From Nitrospiraceae bacterium (lineage in GTDB: Bacteria; Nitrospirota; Nitrospiria; Nitrospirales; UBA8639), in NCBI GenBank assembly GCA_020632595.1, contig JACKFF010000010.1, positions 95,682 to 159,681 on the forward strand: a stretch of 64,000 nt of DNA. Direction: 5' to 3'. Of this stretch, positions 18,188-27,874 are shown in pieces. The notes under the pieces are model-generated. The model was not told the DNA's origin, ran no database searches, and saw only the letters and a program-made list of their open reading frames with translations. The translations under genes and the position numbers were made by a program. Numbering within the stretch: position 1 is the stretch's first letter; the number at the start of each line of letters is the position of its first letter.

Positions 18188-18528
18188 AAAACACGTCTCC
18201 TTAGCCTGGCGAATAAGGGAAACATCTTAAGACTGGGTGTAGAAAAAGTCAATGTAATTGCTGCATATATCATAGAATATGCTTCTTTTTCATAATCGGA
18301 GGTCAACCTACGGAAATGCTTACAATAACCAGACATTCCATGCAGAATTTTGAAACAACCCCTCTAAAAATATGCTATGCTCCTCCATACTTAATAGACG
18401 TTAACACTTAAGCATTAACGCTGTTGTGGAGGCTCAAAGGTTGAGACCATCGACCCTTCACAGCCAAGGCAAACAATAGATGGGTTTTTCATCTACCATA
18501 CTCCTCTTTAGGTCGGAATAGCACCATT
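18188..18528. promoter_or_regulatory. Divergent intergenic region with inverted repeats
   Basis: 341 bases lie between the leftward rplI operon and a rightward secreted-protein gene. At 18433-18445 CTCAA and TTGAG form a tight hairpin inside an imperfect outer pairing of GCTG (18420-18423) with CAGC (18461-18464). A second hairpin pairs TAGATG (18477-18482) with CATCTA (18490-18495). These would fall in the 5' leader of the rightward gene. I do not match them to a known riboswitch, and the stems are short. Confidence 0.35.
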
Positions 18529-19020
18529 ATGAACCAACTCACCCCCCGTCCGTTTCAAACCAACACACTGTCCAATCTTCTCCTTCTCACCCTATTTGCC
18601 CTTAGTCTTTTGGCCTTTCCTCAATTTGCTATTGCCGAAGAAGAACTCGCACCCCAACCCTTCTCGGACCTCAACCTTCGCTTTTCCAATCGCCCACTCA
18701 CCCCACCTGCCTCACTCATTCTCCAAACCATCCCGCTCACCGGACTCTCTGTCGCCCGCCCCTTTGTCGCCCCGAACCCACAAGCGGTAATTTTTGAGGA
18801 TGATCACCGACAACGGGTCGCCGTCCTCTCGACCGATAGCTCGGGGGCGCTCATACTCTATTTACTTGAGCCTCTCCCACTTGATCCCAAGCTACCGGCC
18901 CTGTTTGAATGTGCACACAATCGAGGCTGTGAGGCCGATCGAACCCCACTCACCGGAGGATTGGGATGTCTTGCCCTCTGTATCAAGGAACTCCTGGAAC
19001 TGTCAGCACTGAATCAATAA
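18529..19020 (+). CDS. Secreted protein of unknown function
   Basis: 163 residues. The N-terminus has a hydrophobic stretch (LLLLTLFALSLLAFPQFAIA) ending at a plausible AIA signal-peptidase site, so the mature protein is exported. The rest is proline- and leucine-rich with no family I recognise. Four cysteines occur near the C-terminus (FECAHNRGCEADRTPL, GLGCLALCIK) and could form disulfides after export. It precedes the helicase-like gene by six bases on the same strand, so the two are probably co-transcribed despite different likely locations. Confidence 0.7.
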   Translation: MNQLTPRPFQTNTLSNLLLLTLFALSLLAFPQFAIAEEELAPQPFSDLNLRFSNRPLTPPASLILQTIPLTGLSVARPFVAPNPQAVIFEDDHRQRVAVLSTDSSGALILYLLEPLPLDPKLPALFECAHNRGCEADRTPLTGGLGCLALCIKELLELSALNQ

Positions 19021-19026
19021 TTTTCT

Positions 19027-20538
19027 ATGAAACTCTACGATCTTCTCAATTTAGCCACAATCCAACTCAACAGCGAACGGGAAGTCGCCATGAGCCGTGG
19101 ATTAGACGCACCTTTAGAGATTGCCCAAGCCCGACACCTCCGCACGGTCGGCTCCCTTCACCTCTATAGTTGTGATGTTCCCCCGGGAAGTACATTCCTA
19201 CCCGACATCCCAGTGACCCTATTGCCGGGCAACGATATGGAACCGACCGAAGGCTATCTCCTGGGGTGGCAAAATGGATCCCTCATACTCCAAACATTTG
19301 ATCACGTCGGCCAAACCCTTAATCGGTGCACCCTCATTCCCGACACATCGGGTTTCCTCGAAACCGGAGCCACACGGTTGGCCGATATGGCCAGTAAGCC
19401 TGATTCCTTTACACTTGGACCTGCCGAACGATTAGTGCCCTGGCTGGATCCTGAACCGCCCTCCAATCAAGAGGCCGCAAGAGACAGCATCCCGACCACA
19501 GTGCTGACAACTATCTGGGGAGACACGCGGCAAACACGCTGGACAAAGCTGACGACATTAATCGTCGATCAGGTTCGGAAAAATAAACGAATTCTCCTGG
19601 TGGCTCCGGATCATCACACCGTTGATCAATTAACGGGTGCGGTCGCTCACGCCTTAAAAATGGCGGCCTTGCCCTATCGAAGTTTGCTCTGCCGGTATGA
19701 ACTGCCTTTAGTAAAAGATGCGGGTGGGATGCTTCTCCAGGACTTTGGCTTTGAAGCACAGATGTCTCATTTTTTTGCCAAGGCCAACGCCAAAAAAGTC
19801 TCATTGCGAAAAAAATATGACCGGTTCAGGGAACTGACTCCAATTCTGGCCTACAAACGCGACAAGCAAAAAGATCTGAACGAAGTAAAATTGTTGGAAT
19901 GGCGATTACTCACCCAGCTCAGTGACTGGCAAGGGAAAGTCAAAAATATCGATAAAACGCTCCGGGACTATGAGGCCCTTCCCATTTGGACACGGATGAG
20001 TATGCAGGTAGCCGGCAAAAACATCGAGACTCTGGCCGAATACCGGGAAATTTACCAAGGCAAAATTCTTGGACTCATGAAAGAAGTCGAAGTTGCACAA
20101 AAGCGAATTAAAGAGTTGATCCCCGAAGCGACCGTTCCCAAAAACCTGCGACCGGAATACGATGAATTGAAAGAAGAAATCAAACGATTGGGCGGCACAA
20201 AAAAAATTCGGGAAATGCTGGCCGCTGGAGAAGGCACCAACCGCCAAGCCTTCGCACAAAACAAACGCATCATAACCTGCACACCGGGCCGCATCCTTAC
20301 AGACCCGCTCTTCCGAAAAGTTCCGTTTGATTTACTGGTTATTGATGATGCCCCACGCATCCCTGCACCTCTTTTGCTTGGTGCCACCGGTACCATTCGT
20401 GAGCGAATCATTCTCAGTGGTGACACCTCCGACCTGCTGCCTGGAGAACCGGGGACGACGGCTTCTCCTGGCCGCTGGCCACAAGCCTTTCTGGAAACCC
20501 TTCTGGGTCCTTCTTCTCAACCTACCAGCGTGGGATAA
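19027..20538 (+). CDS. Degenerate SF1 helicase-like protein
   Basis: 503 residues. The layout recalls UPF1/IGHMBP2-like SF1 helicases. An N-terminal beta-rich part (1-150) is followed by a motif Ia-like KRILLVAPDHHTVDQL (187-202) and a long charged helical insertion (about 255-400), likely coiled coil. Then come a motif II-like FDLLVIDDAPRIP (434-446) and motif III-like RIILSGDTSDLLPGEP. The place where Walker A should be reads WGDTRQTRWTKLTTLI (164-179), without GxGK[T/S]. The second RecA domain, with motifs IV-VI, is absent. It probably does not hydrolyse ATP and may be a binding or structural protein. An intact reading frame argues against recent decay. Confidence 0.65.
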   Translation: MKLYDLLNLATIQLNSEREVAMSRGLDAPLEIAQARHLRTVGSLHLYSCDVPPGSTFLPDIPVTLLPGNDMEPTEGYLLGWQNGSLILQTFDHVGQTLNRCTLIPDTSGFLETGATRLADMASKPDSFTLGPAERLVPWLDPEPPSNQEAARDSIPTTVLTTIWGDTRQTRWTKLTTLIVDQVRKNKRILLVAPDHHTVDQLTGAVAHALKMAALPYRSLLCRYELPLVKDAGGMLLQDFGFEAQMSHFFAKANAKKVSLRKKYDRFRELTPILAYKRDKQKDLNEVKLLEWRLLTQLSDWQGKVKNIDKTLRDYEALPIWTRMSMQVAGKNIETLAEYREIYQGKILGLMKEVEVAQKRIKELIPEATVPKNLRPEYDELKEEIKRLGGTKKIREMLAAGEGTNRQAFAQNKRIITCTPGRILTDPLFRKVPFDLLVIDDAPRIPAPLLLGATGTIRERIILSGDTSDLLPGEPGTTASPGRWPQAFLETLLGPSSQPTSVG

Positions 20539-20682
20539 CTTTACAAAAAGTTCCCTCATGCTTGTCTCACCGATGTCTCATGCAGGAATCATGGCTGGAG
20601 GGGATAGATACAAAAAAACCTCAACAATCGAATAACGACAACTTGACCGCATTTCTATAAAAGATGATAATCGCATTCACGT

Positions 20683-20769
20683 GCCGAAGTGGCGGAACTG
20701 GCAGACGCACTAGATTCAGGGTCTAGCGCCCTCCGGGGTGTGCGGGTTCAAATCCCGCCTTCGGCACCA
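20683..20769 (+). tRNA. tRNA-Leu (anticodon CAG)
   Basis: An 87-nt class II tRNA with encoded CCA. Acceptor GCCGAAG (20683-20689) pairs with CTTCGGC (20759-20765), followed by ACCA. The anticodon stem CTAGA/TCTAG encloses loop TTCAGGG, giving anticodon CAG. The variable arm is long, as expected for leucine, and the T arm GCGGG-TTCAAAT-CCCGC is intact. It decodes CUG. Confidence 0.97.
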
Positions 20770-20900
20770 TCCTTCTTATCTCTTTCGTTTTTTCGGGTCT
20801 CCTAAGAGTACTCCTTCATCAACCCGTTGTTTGAAATGTTTAAACTCAGGGACCATGAGAACTGCGGGAGAAAAGAATTCTTTTATAAATAGGAGGACGT

Positions 20901-21185
20901 ATGAAATCAGGAATACTTTTAACATTCTTCGGACTCATTCTTTTCCCTGTATTTGCTCTGGCCCAGGGTGGTGAAAACATGGAGCCGAAGTGCCAAAAAT
21001 TAGCGCATGAATTTGCAGAAAATCCAGAGTCTCTCAATGAAATGCAACTCAGGCAACTACAATTCTGCGTGACTCAAATTATCGACCGGCGCTATAAAAC
21101 CGATCCTCCCGATCTACTCAGAGGGACGATCATTGAGCCTCCCGTTTCTACAGAAAACCCAGACATGAAAACTCCCACTCCATAA
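20901..21185 (+). CDS. Small secreted protein of unknown function
   Basis: 94 residues. A signal peptide (MKSGILLTFFGLILFPVFALA) ends at an ALA-Q site. The mature part has two cysteines (PKCQKLAHEF, QLQFCVTQIIDRRY) that could pair in the periplasm and a proline-rich tail. A strong ribosome site AGGAGG lies six bases before ATG. No family is recognised. It stands alone after the tRNA gene. Confidence 0.75.
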   Translation: MKSGILLTFFGLILFPVFALAQGGENMEPKCQKLAHEFAENPESLNEMQLRQLQFCVTQIIDRRYKTDPPDLLRGTIIEPPVSTENPDMKTPTP

Positions 21186-21684
21186 AAACATCCAGATAAC
21201 CAATAATTAAAGGGTCACTCCCTCCCTTTTAAAGAGAGCATCAGAAATTCCTGACGTTAACAAAGACAAAAGTCCGAGTTAGCTTCTAACCACGACATCC
21301 CTCCCTTTCCTGCTGTCCGTTGCATCAAATCATGTAACGTCGTTGGACATCCTTTCCAGATAGTTGCCGTTATTCCCCCGGTTAGACATAAGCCATCTAG
21401 AAATATTTGACAGGACTTTTTAGGAATGGAGCGCAACCCTCCGCATGAGTAATCTGGGAGTGTTGAATAATTAAGATTAACAAGGACAAATTTGCCCAGG
21501 ATTAAATTACTCATCAAAGGCTCCGGGTCGGTTCAAAAAAGTCCGTCCAGCAAGGCCGCAGCCGTTTTTACGCGCGGAGCGTACGCTGAGTACGTGAGCA
21601 CGGAAAAATGGCAAGAACGCCGCTGGCGGCTTTTTTCAACAGACCCAATCTGGCAGATAACCAATATTGAACCAGGAGATAGTC
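21186..21684. other. Intergenic region containing one repeat copy
   Basis: 499 bases without a supported gene. The right part (21525-21646) is a palindromic repeat, described separately. The left part has only short frames with no ribosome sites. Confidence 0.5.
21525..21646 (-). repeat. Palindromic intergenic repeat, copy 1
   Basis: A 122-bp element whose ends are imperfect inverted repeats: GGGTCGGTTCAAAAAAG at the left and CTTTTTTCAACAGACCC at the right. Read on the minus strand, the segment starting GTTGAAAAAAGCCGCCAGCG is nearly identical to copy 2 at 44707-44849, and GTGCTCACGTACT is also shared. The interior of this copy is roughly 20 bp shorter. The outermost stem bases differ between the copies yet still pair within each copy, as expected for a hairpin-forming element (REP-, BIME- or MITE-like). 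It encodes no transposase. Confidence 0.85.
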
Positions 21685-21864
21685 ATGTGGATAGATGAAA
21701 TGGATACGATTCAAACGTGGGTCAATGGCGAAGAAATTATCCTCAAAAAAATTGGCCGAGAATATTCGTACCGTCCAGCAAATGAAACCGGAGATTGGCT
21801 GAGGGGACTCCCGGAAGGGATGGTGTGGGCGGATGCTCAAACCCTCTTTGAAGACTCCCTATAA
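21685..21864 (+). CDS. Small protein of unknown function
   Basis: 59 residues beginning MWIDEMDTIQTWVNGEEII. The ATG at 21685 has AGGAG six bases upstream; an earlier in-frame TTG lies before that site and is less likely. The sequence is rich in Trp and acidic residues, with a GDWLRGLPEGMVWAD segment. I recognise no family. It lies immediately after the palindromic repeat, whose hairpin could affect its expression. Confidence 0.5.
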   Translation: MWIDEMDTIQTWVNGEEIILKKIGREYSYRPANETGDWLRGLPEGMVWADAQTLFEDSL

Positions 21865-22061
21865 CCATTCTTTTCTTTTTGCTTCGTCCGGCCCGATATC
21901 CCATTTCCTCTGGTACAATCAACCCCTTCTGCAATCTCAACCTGCATGGATGCTTCTTCAGGACACGAGTTGTCCTCCATCCGCAACTCCCCGGAATACG
22001 GACTATGCTCTTTATTTCATGGCGTTCGAATCCACAACTATGGATTGTTCCTCTCCATTCT

Positions 22062-23984
22062 CTATCGGGTCTGCGTCACAGAATCAGATTGGCGAAAACC
22101 AACGGTGATCCAAAGGGGAATTAAGAGGATTCCCAGCAGCAAGAGTCCGGTAATCCACGCCTCACGCCAGGGCATCCATGCGGGGGCAGGACTTCCCACC
22201 AGCCAGGTTCCGATACCGGTGAGCAAACAGAAGATGGACAATGCCGTAAGCCCCATGGCCATAATCGCCCGCCAAAATCGCCGAACTCCATTTCGCTGCT
22301 CAGATTGAACCCGCAGTTCGATGGGGCCCCAAAATCCCGGAGGACGTGCACGCCGGTAAAAGGTCTCCAAACGATCGAGATTTTCCGGTCCGGTGAACCA
22401 GGACACGGCGATACCAATCGCACCGGCTCCCAGGCCCATGATCAACAACCGCAATTCCTCTTGCTGTCCTGGAAGTGCCCACAGCAAAAGGGGAGCCAAG
22501 AGCACAGAAGCCGCAATACAGGCTAATTCGCCCCATGCCGTAATTCGCCACCAGATCCACCGAAGCACCAACACTACGCCCATTCCCGCTCCCAGCAACA
22601 AACTGATTTGCCAGGCAGTTTGAATCGATGACAACCACGGAAGAATGCAAAGGGCAATCACGAGAATCAGCAGGTTACTCGCACGGGCAACCCACACCAG
22701 TGCACGTTGCGAAGGTTCGCGCTTGAGCCACCCCTCACAAATGAACCGGCGATAAATATCATTAGTCCAATAAGACGCCCCCCAATTCAAATGCGTATCG
22801 ACCGTGGAAGCCAGGGCCGCCAACATTCCGACGACCATCAACCCTTTAATTCCGGGTGGTAACAGTTCATGAATGCCTTGCACAAAGGTATATTCGCGAG
22901 CCGCAATAAACTGAGGGCCTATCATTTCCGGTGGTGGTGGAAATACTACAAGTAATCCCAAGGCCAAGGGCAACCAGATCAAACTCCGAAGCACCACTTG
23001 GGCCACGGTAAACACCACCGCCGCGACCCGCGCATCGTGATCGCTGCGGCATGCCATGGATCGTTGAGCCAAATACCCCGTCCCATCCGCGTTCATTTGT
23101 AGGAGCCATTGAAATCCATAGACCAATAACACCATCATGGTCGCATCCCTGGCCCCAAAGGGAGTAAAAGCCAGAATCTCATTCCCCGTCAGTGGGTACC
23201 CAACCGCCGCCGAAAACTGTTTCTGAATGTGTTGAGTCAAGGACGCCAAGCCTCCCACATGATCCACCACTACCCAGGCAAATGCCCCGCTGGCAACGAT
23301 CCCGATTCCAAATTGCACCAGATCCGTGGCGACGACGCTTCGGAGTCCACCTGCGGTGGAATACAACACCGTCACAGACACAATGGCCCCGATCGACAAA
23401 AGATTATTGGCCGAACGCACCCACACATTGTCCGCCTCCAACCCGCCAACCGTAAAAGGGACCCCTCCCCATTTCACCATGTGAACAAACACCTCAAAAA
23501 AGCCGGCAGGAAGCCATTGATCCCAAAGAAGAAATGGTTCAGCGAGTCGAGTGGCCGCCAATAGCACCATAGCGAGCACCGTGCAATTGACAATGGTGCC
23601 GAAATAAATGGCTTTGATGCCACGGAGCGCCGACGCTGCCCCCTGGCCATAACGCACTTCCGTCAGCTCGGCATCGGTGAGCACCCCTACCCGCCGCCAG
23701 CTCGGGGCCAGGAGAAACCCCATCAGGAGAAAGGCCAAGGCAAAAATCCATAAACGCCACAATGCGAAAATGCCGGCCGTAGCCACCAACCCTGTAACAA
23801 GCAGTGGAGTGTCAGCCGCAAACTGCGTGGCCGCCATGCTTAATCCGGCCTTCCAGCCCGAAAGACTGCGTCCTGCAAGAAAATATTCTTCCAGATTCTG
23901 GGATGCGACTGCTCGCTCTCGAAACCCCGCTTGCAGGGCATAGAGAATGAAAACGGCGAGAATCGCCCAATCCCATCCAGTCAT
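22062..23984 (-). CDS. Sodium:solute symporter (SSS family)
   Basis: 640 residues with about 13-14 hydrophobic segments. The start matches SSS/PutP-like carriers: an extracellular N-terminus, then EYFLAGRSLSGWKAGLSMAATQFAADTPLLVTG, a variant of the Na+-site region, and LTDAELTEVRYGQGAASALRG. Such proteins couple sodium entry to uptake of amino acids, sugars or organic acids. The solute cannot be assigned. The C-terminal 100 residues include two extra membrane segments. The gene is flanked by unrelated genes. Confidence 0.88.
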   Translation of the reverse strand: MTGWDWAILAVFILYALQAGFRERAVASQNLEEYFLAGRSLSGWKAGLSMAATQFAADTPLLVTGLVATAGIFALWRLWIFALAFLLMGFLLAPSWRRVGVLTDAELTEVRYGQGAASALRGIKAIYFGTIVNCTVLAMVLLAATRLAEPFLLWDQWLPAGFFEVFVHMVKWGGVPFTVGGLEADNVWVRSANNLLSIGAIVSVTVLYSTAGGLRSVVATDLVQFGIGIVASGAFAWVVVDHVGGLASLTQHIQKQFSAAVGYPLTGNEILAFTPFGARDATMMVLLVYGFQWLLQMNADGTGYLAQRSMACRSDHDARVAAVVFTVAQVVLRSLIWLPLALGLLVVFPPPPEMIGPQFIAAREYTFVQGIHELLPPGIKGLMVVGMLAALASTVDTHLNWGASYWTNDIYRRFICEGWLKREPSQRALVWVARASNLLILVIALCILPWLSSIQTAWQISLLLGAGMGVVLVLRWIWWRITAWGELACIAASVLLAPLLLWALPGQQEELRLLIMGLGAGAIGIAVSWFTGPENLDRLETFYRRARPPGFWGPIELRVQSEQRNGVRRFWRAIMAMGLTALSIFCLLTGIGTWLVGSPAPAWMPWREAWITGLLLLGILLIPLWITVGFRQSDSVTQTR

Positions 23985-24038
23985 AATTTTTGGCTCATCA
24001 TGATGGGTGTACTGTCAAAAAAAAATGCATTCAGTCTA

Positions 24039-24449
24039 TTAAACAATGTTTCCGAATTTCCAACCCACCACCGGCAACGTTACTCCACATACCACAAGAA
24101 CAAACCCAAGCCCTGTCACACCCCATCCGACGAGCGTGGCCCGATCCCCCAGCATGACCGGTGTTTCTGCCCCAAATCCCATCCCCGCTGGAGGCCACCT
24201 CTGTGTGAGACGAATACGTGACCCAAGGTACATAACATAGGCTCCCATTCCCACTGCAGGCATACCTGCCAACATGGTCACGACCAACAGCAACATCCTG
24301 ATTTGATGACCCGTGGATTCCGTCAGTTTGCTGTCCGGCTTGGTGACCTGTGAGAGATACTCCATGGTGAAATAGACTAAGGCCCCGCCAAAAACAAGAA
24401 ACGTCACCAGCATCACCAACAGGAACAGTCGATTAGAAGACTTCATCAT
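24039..24449 (-). CDS. Three-helix membrane protein of unknown function
   Basis: 136 residues from ATG at 24449. That start overlaps the stop of the upstream cyclotransferase-like gene as ATGA, which suggests translational coupling. Three hydrophobic segments are clear (LFLLVMLVTFLVFGGALVYF, LLVVTMLAGMPAVGMGAYVM, and GWGVTGLGFVLVVCGVTL). There is a charged linker between the first two. No conserved motif is recognised. Confidence 0.7.
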   Translation of the reverse strand: MMKSSNRLFLLVMLVTFLVFGGALVYFTMEYLSQVTKPDSKLTESTGHQIRMLLLVVTMLAGMPAVGMGAYVMYLGSRIRLTQRWPPAGMGFGAETPVMLGDRATLVGWGVTGLGFVLVVCGVTLPVVGWKFGNIV

Positions 24450-24940
24450 ATCTGAGAGTTCTGGGAAGAATCCGTTAACGTCCACAACGTTTGCTTGCAG
24501 CTTTCCGGTAAGCCCTGGGAAGTGATCGTCTCATAAAACACGCGACACCGACTCACATATCCATCCAAATGGACATCGCTAAACCAATCCATCTGCCACA
24601 GTTCTGAAGAAAGCAAATGTTGCTGTTCGACTGGTAAGACATAGGCATGAGCCGTTATTTTAGAGCCATCTGAGCGGTAAACCTCAAGCAATTCTCTGCG
24701 ATAGACCGGGTCTTCAAACCGGTCCAGGAGCTCCCAAATTTGATGACTCATTGAGCTATAGACGCGACCCTGTGTCAGAGCGCCTTCCCGGGCCACCATT
24801 CCCGGATAAATGCGGTCACTAAACCGGAACTGGGCGAACCCCGGCGCTTCCGCGGCCACCCATGGCAACGCCAGGCCGGTCACCGCTTCCATCACTTCGG
24901 GAAATTGCAACGTCCCATAAGTAAACAAGGCATCACTCAT
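24446..24940 (-). CDS. Gamma-glutamylcyclotransferase-like (AIG2/GGACT) protein
   Basis: 164 residues if started at the ATG at 24940 (MSDALFTYGTLQFPEV). The YGTL motif near the N-terminus is the glycine-containing substrate loop of the GGCT/AIG2 fold. GRVYSSMSHQIWELLDRFEDPVYRRELLEV matches the segment that carries the catalytic acid. Family members release 5-oxoproline from gamma-glutamyl peptides or amines. An in-frame start at 25024 would add 28 residues without family similarity, so the shorter form is preferred. It is coupled to the downstream membrane protein. Confidence 0.8.
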   Translation of the reverse strand: MSDALFTYGTLQFPEVMEAVTGLALPWVAAEAPGFAQFRFSDRIYPGMVAREGALTQGRVYSSMSHQIWELLDRFEDPVYRRELLEVYRSDGSKITAHAYVLPVEQQHLLSSELWQMDWFSDVHLDGYVSRCRVFYETITSQGLPESCKQTLWTLTDSSQNSQI

Positions 24941-25044
24941 CTCATGATTCCAATCGAATGACCTCGGATGATTGGCCGTAAGCATGGGGTTCTTTTGCAG
25001 GCGACAATTTAAGCTCCATGCCAATTTTCACTCGGGAACAAGAC

Positions 25045-26373
25045 TCATCGTCGCCGGATCGCTTCGTGTCGTCGCCCAAGCCACATACCGGTGGCAAGCC
25101 ATAGACCTGCAATGGGCAGGGCGGCAAATGCCATGTGAGACAAGGTCATTCCCCAGCTATGAAGGACGGAAACAATCCCTGTCCCCGTCATATCAGCTCC
25201 TCGATGAACAACCGTATCAATCACATTTTTCGCCTGATATTTTTCTTCACGTGAAACGACGGTAAAGAGAGTTTCTCTCGTCGGCTTGGTGATGGAAAAT
25301 TCCCCCGCACGCCGCAGGACACCAAACCCGATCAAGACCGGCAGGACTGTCAGCAAACCAAACACCCCAAATCCAATCAATGATACCAGGGGCATGACAG
25401 CCAACATGATCCCGACGCCAAAGCGCGTCAACAGCCAGCCTGTCGCGAAAAACTGGAGCGTGAACGCGAACACATTGATCCCAAGATCCACCGATGCGAA
25501 CAATTGCATGCGATCTTCCGAACTCGGCATGACTTGGGGAATTAATATGGTTTGCTGCGAATATAAGAATGTTGACAGAATTGAATAACACATGAGATAG
25601 AGGGCAATGCCTTTCAAATAGGGCGAGCGAACCATGCACACCACTCCTATCCATAAGCTGGGAGGAGTGGCTTCAGTATTCCTGATGGAAGAAAGGTGTC
25701 GGTTTCCCAGATCAACCCCATGATGACCGTGATACCATTTTAACAACGCCATAATGCATCCCACCGCAATCACTAAGAAGCCCGCTGACACCAGGAGTAA
25801 CCCGGAAACTCCGACCCCTTTTACCGCCATTGCGGTGATAAACGGGCCTGTCATAGCGCCAAGACTGCCTCCGGCGGAAATACACCCAAACAGTCGCCGA
25901 GCCGCATCAGTGGGAAACACATCGGCCATAAAACTCCAAAACACCGACACAACGAATAAATTAAACACACTCAACCATACAAAAAAGATCGGCCCAAAGG
26001 CTTGCAACCCGACTCCACTTTGCAAAGCCACAAAAAATGCCAGAAGATTCAGGATGAAAAACACATAGACAGTTGGCAATAATCGACGGATCGGAAAATG
26101 CCCCGCGACCCAGCCAAACATCGGGATCACGGCTAGCATCGTGATAAACACAACTGAGAACAACCACGGGAGAGTATGAGCCCCCGAGAGCACTCCCATT
26201 TCATCGCGAACCGGTCGCAAAATATAGTAGGCCGCCAGCAGACAAAAAAAATAGACAAACGACCAAATAAGCGCAGGGAGTTCATCCCGGTCAACCGGTA
26301 CCACCCGGCTGATCGACCAATGAAGAAACTGTTTAGAAGATTTCACCATTCTGTAGAAATTCGTCTTGGTCAC
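25045..26373 (-). CDS. MFS-type transporter, NTP/NDP-exchange-carrier-like
   Basis: 442 residues with about 12 hydrophobic segments. YILRPVRDEMG after the first helix and FWSFMADVFPTDAARRLFGCISAGGSLGA match the subgroup related to ATP:ADP antiporter-like MFS proteins found in free-living bacteria. In that subgroup the substrate is generally unproven. The ending is Arg-rich (GRRHEAIRRR). The start is probably GTG at 26373 or the ATG eight codons later. Nothing in the neighbourhood points to the substrate. Confidence 0.82.
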   Translation of the reverse strand: MTKTNFYRMVKSSKQFLHWSISRVVPVDRDELPALIWSFVYFFCLLAAYYILRPVRDEMGVLSGAHTLPWLFSVVFITMLAVIPMFGWVAGHFPIRRLLPTVYVFFILNLLAFFVALQSGVGLQAFGPIFFVWLSVFNLFVVSVFWSFMADVFPTDAARRLFGCISAGGSLGAMTGPFITAMAVKGVGVSGLLLVSAGFLVIAVGCIMALLKWYHGHHGVDLGNRHLSSIRNTEATPPSLWIGVVCMVRSPYLKGIALYLMCYSILSTFLYSQQTILIPQVMPSSEDRMQLFASVDLGINVFAFTLQFFATGWLLTRFGVGIMLAVMPLVSLIGFGVFGLLTVLPVLIGFGVLRRAGEFSITKPTRETLFTVVSREEKYQAKNVIDTVVHRGADMTGTGIVSVLHSWGMTLSHMAFAALPIAGLWLATGMWLGRRHEAIRRR

Positions 26374-26661
26374 TATAACTGAGCCGCATCGATGGGTACA
26401 TTATGACGAATGCCATCCTTAGAGTCTTCAGACATCACACTTCATATCGCCCCACCATGCGTTTTCGATACCCATAGATGGATTTTCAGAAAAATGGAAA
26501 TGGGACTTAAAAATTGGAGAAGAATCGCAGTGGCAATGATTGAAACCAATGGGAAAAGCCTAGAAACGACCTTTCACAATCCCCATCAGGATTCTCAGAA
26601 TCCACCACATCATGATTGGAAGGTGAAACCCCAAGGGTTCGCAAAAAACCGAAAATTGCAG

Positions 26662-27267
26662 TTAGTGGGAAGGGGAAAAGGATAGGAGATGGGTGATTTC
26701 AGGATGATCCAGGATGGCTTGCACATGAGCCAAAAGCTCCTCCTGGTCTTCGGTTCGTTCAACTCGCTGTTGAATGACGCATGCCACCGTATTCAACGCG
26801 GCGTGCAGTGTATCAGAGGATGCGGGAGATGGAGAAAAGCCGAGGTGTCCCAACGAGCCGAAGGAAGGCTCAGGATTGGTACCCGAAATATCCGGCCATT
26901 CCTTCTGTGATGCCAGGGGAGAATGAGGAGGCCGTTTTTCTAGCTCAGACAGCATGTGCTCAAGATCATTTAAGATAAGGTCAAGATGCTCAGCCTGACA
27001 TTCTTCAGACAACGCACGGACATAAATATCCTCCCGGCCACTTGAATCTAAATGAATGCGGTATCGACCCTTGCTAAAAGTTCCTACAGATTCCTCTATG
27101 GAAGCAAACTGCTGACAAAGAGTATCCCGTAAGGCCTTTGACGGTGATGCGTCCACCTCACCTGAGCCGTTGCGGGGCAGTCCCTGATCCGACCCGGTTA
27201 TTGCCCTATACTGAAGAACTCCCTGTCGAAATTCTTCGAGACGATCAATGAACACAGCTACTGTCAT
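26662..27267 (-). CDS. Protein of unknown function
   Basis: 201 residues, cytoplasmic, with no membrane segment. It opens MTVAVFIDRLEEFRQGVLQYRAITG and has helix-rich, acidic N- and C-terminal thirds. A proline/serine-rich middle (EKRPPHSPLASQKEWPDISG) separates them. GGGAG precedes the ATG. I recognise no family; the helical pattern could support protein-protein contacts. Confidence 0.6.
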   Translation of the reverse strand: MTVAVFIDRLEEFRQGVLQYRAITGSDQGLPRNGSGEVDASPSKALRDTLCQQFASIEESVGTFSKGRYRIHLDSSGREDIYVRALSEECQAEHLDLILNDLEHMLSELEKRPPHSPLASQKEWPDISGTNPEPSFGSLGHLGFSPSPASSDTLHAALNTVACVIQQRVERTEDQEELLAHVQAILDHPEITHLLSFSPSH

Positions 27268-27874
27268 TGACTCCCATTCCCTACCTATTTGTAAAATTGG
27301 ACCTTATATGCGGATGCACCAGGGGCAAACCCCGACAGCAATCCACAGATTGAAACCATCTGCCAACCGGGAAGCACTACTCAATTTTTAGAGAGAACAT
27401 TGCGACAGGAACAACTAGAGCAGATCACTGAGGACGCACCATCTTCCTGCGATAATCAATTCTTTAACACAGAAACTGCCAGGGGCACAAGTCAATCAAG
27501 ATCCATTGCTAGATTCCCAAATCTTCAAAAATTGAAACCTATCCCTAAGACCAACACTCAAAAAGAACCAAAAGGCTCCAGCACTATATAAATCCTGACA
27601 GAACGACTCGCGAAAATTCCTACTCCTCAACAGTTCTATCTCAGGCTATCTCGTATCGGCGCCTCTTTAATTCTAATAAAACATTCGACAACAATCCCCT
27701 TGCCTCTCCTGCCCGATTCCTGACTCACCTGACCAATAATTTTTTGCACCCTCTTTACTATTGAGTTCTCTTATCTTTCTTAAGATAATGGGCTTTCCCG
27801 TCACTTGGACCTTCACCTCAAGGGGGAGACACCCACATGAATACCCCGCTCAATACATCGCAAGAAAGGTTTGC
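27268..27874. other. Intergenic, no gene supported
   Basis: 607 bases, AT-richer than the surroundings. Short rightward frames lack ribosome sites and start with TTG. The region should contain the promoter for the rightward HTTM cluster. GGGGGAG precedes an ATG at 27838, but that frame stops after 13 codons and could at most be a leader peptide. Confidence 0.4.

Noticed and set aside
21492..21698. A 68-codon rightward frame across the palindromic repeat
   Set aside because: Most of it is repeat DNA and it has no ribosome site.
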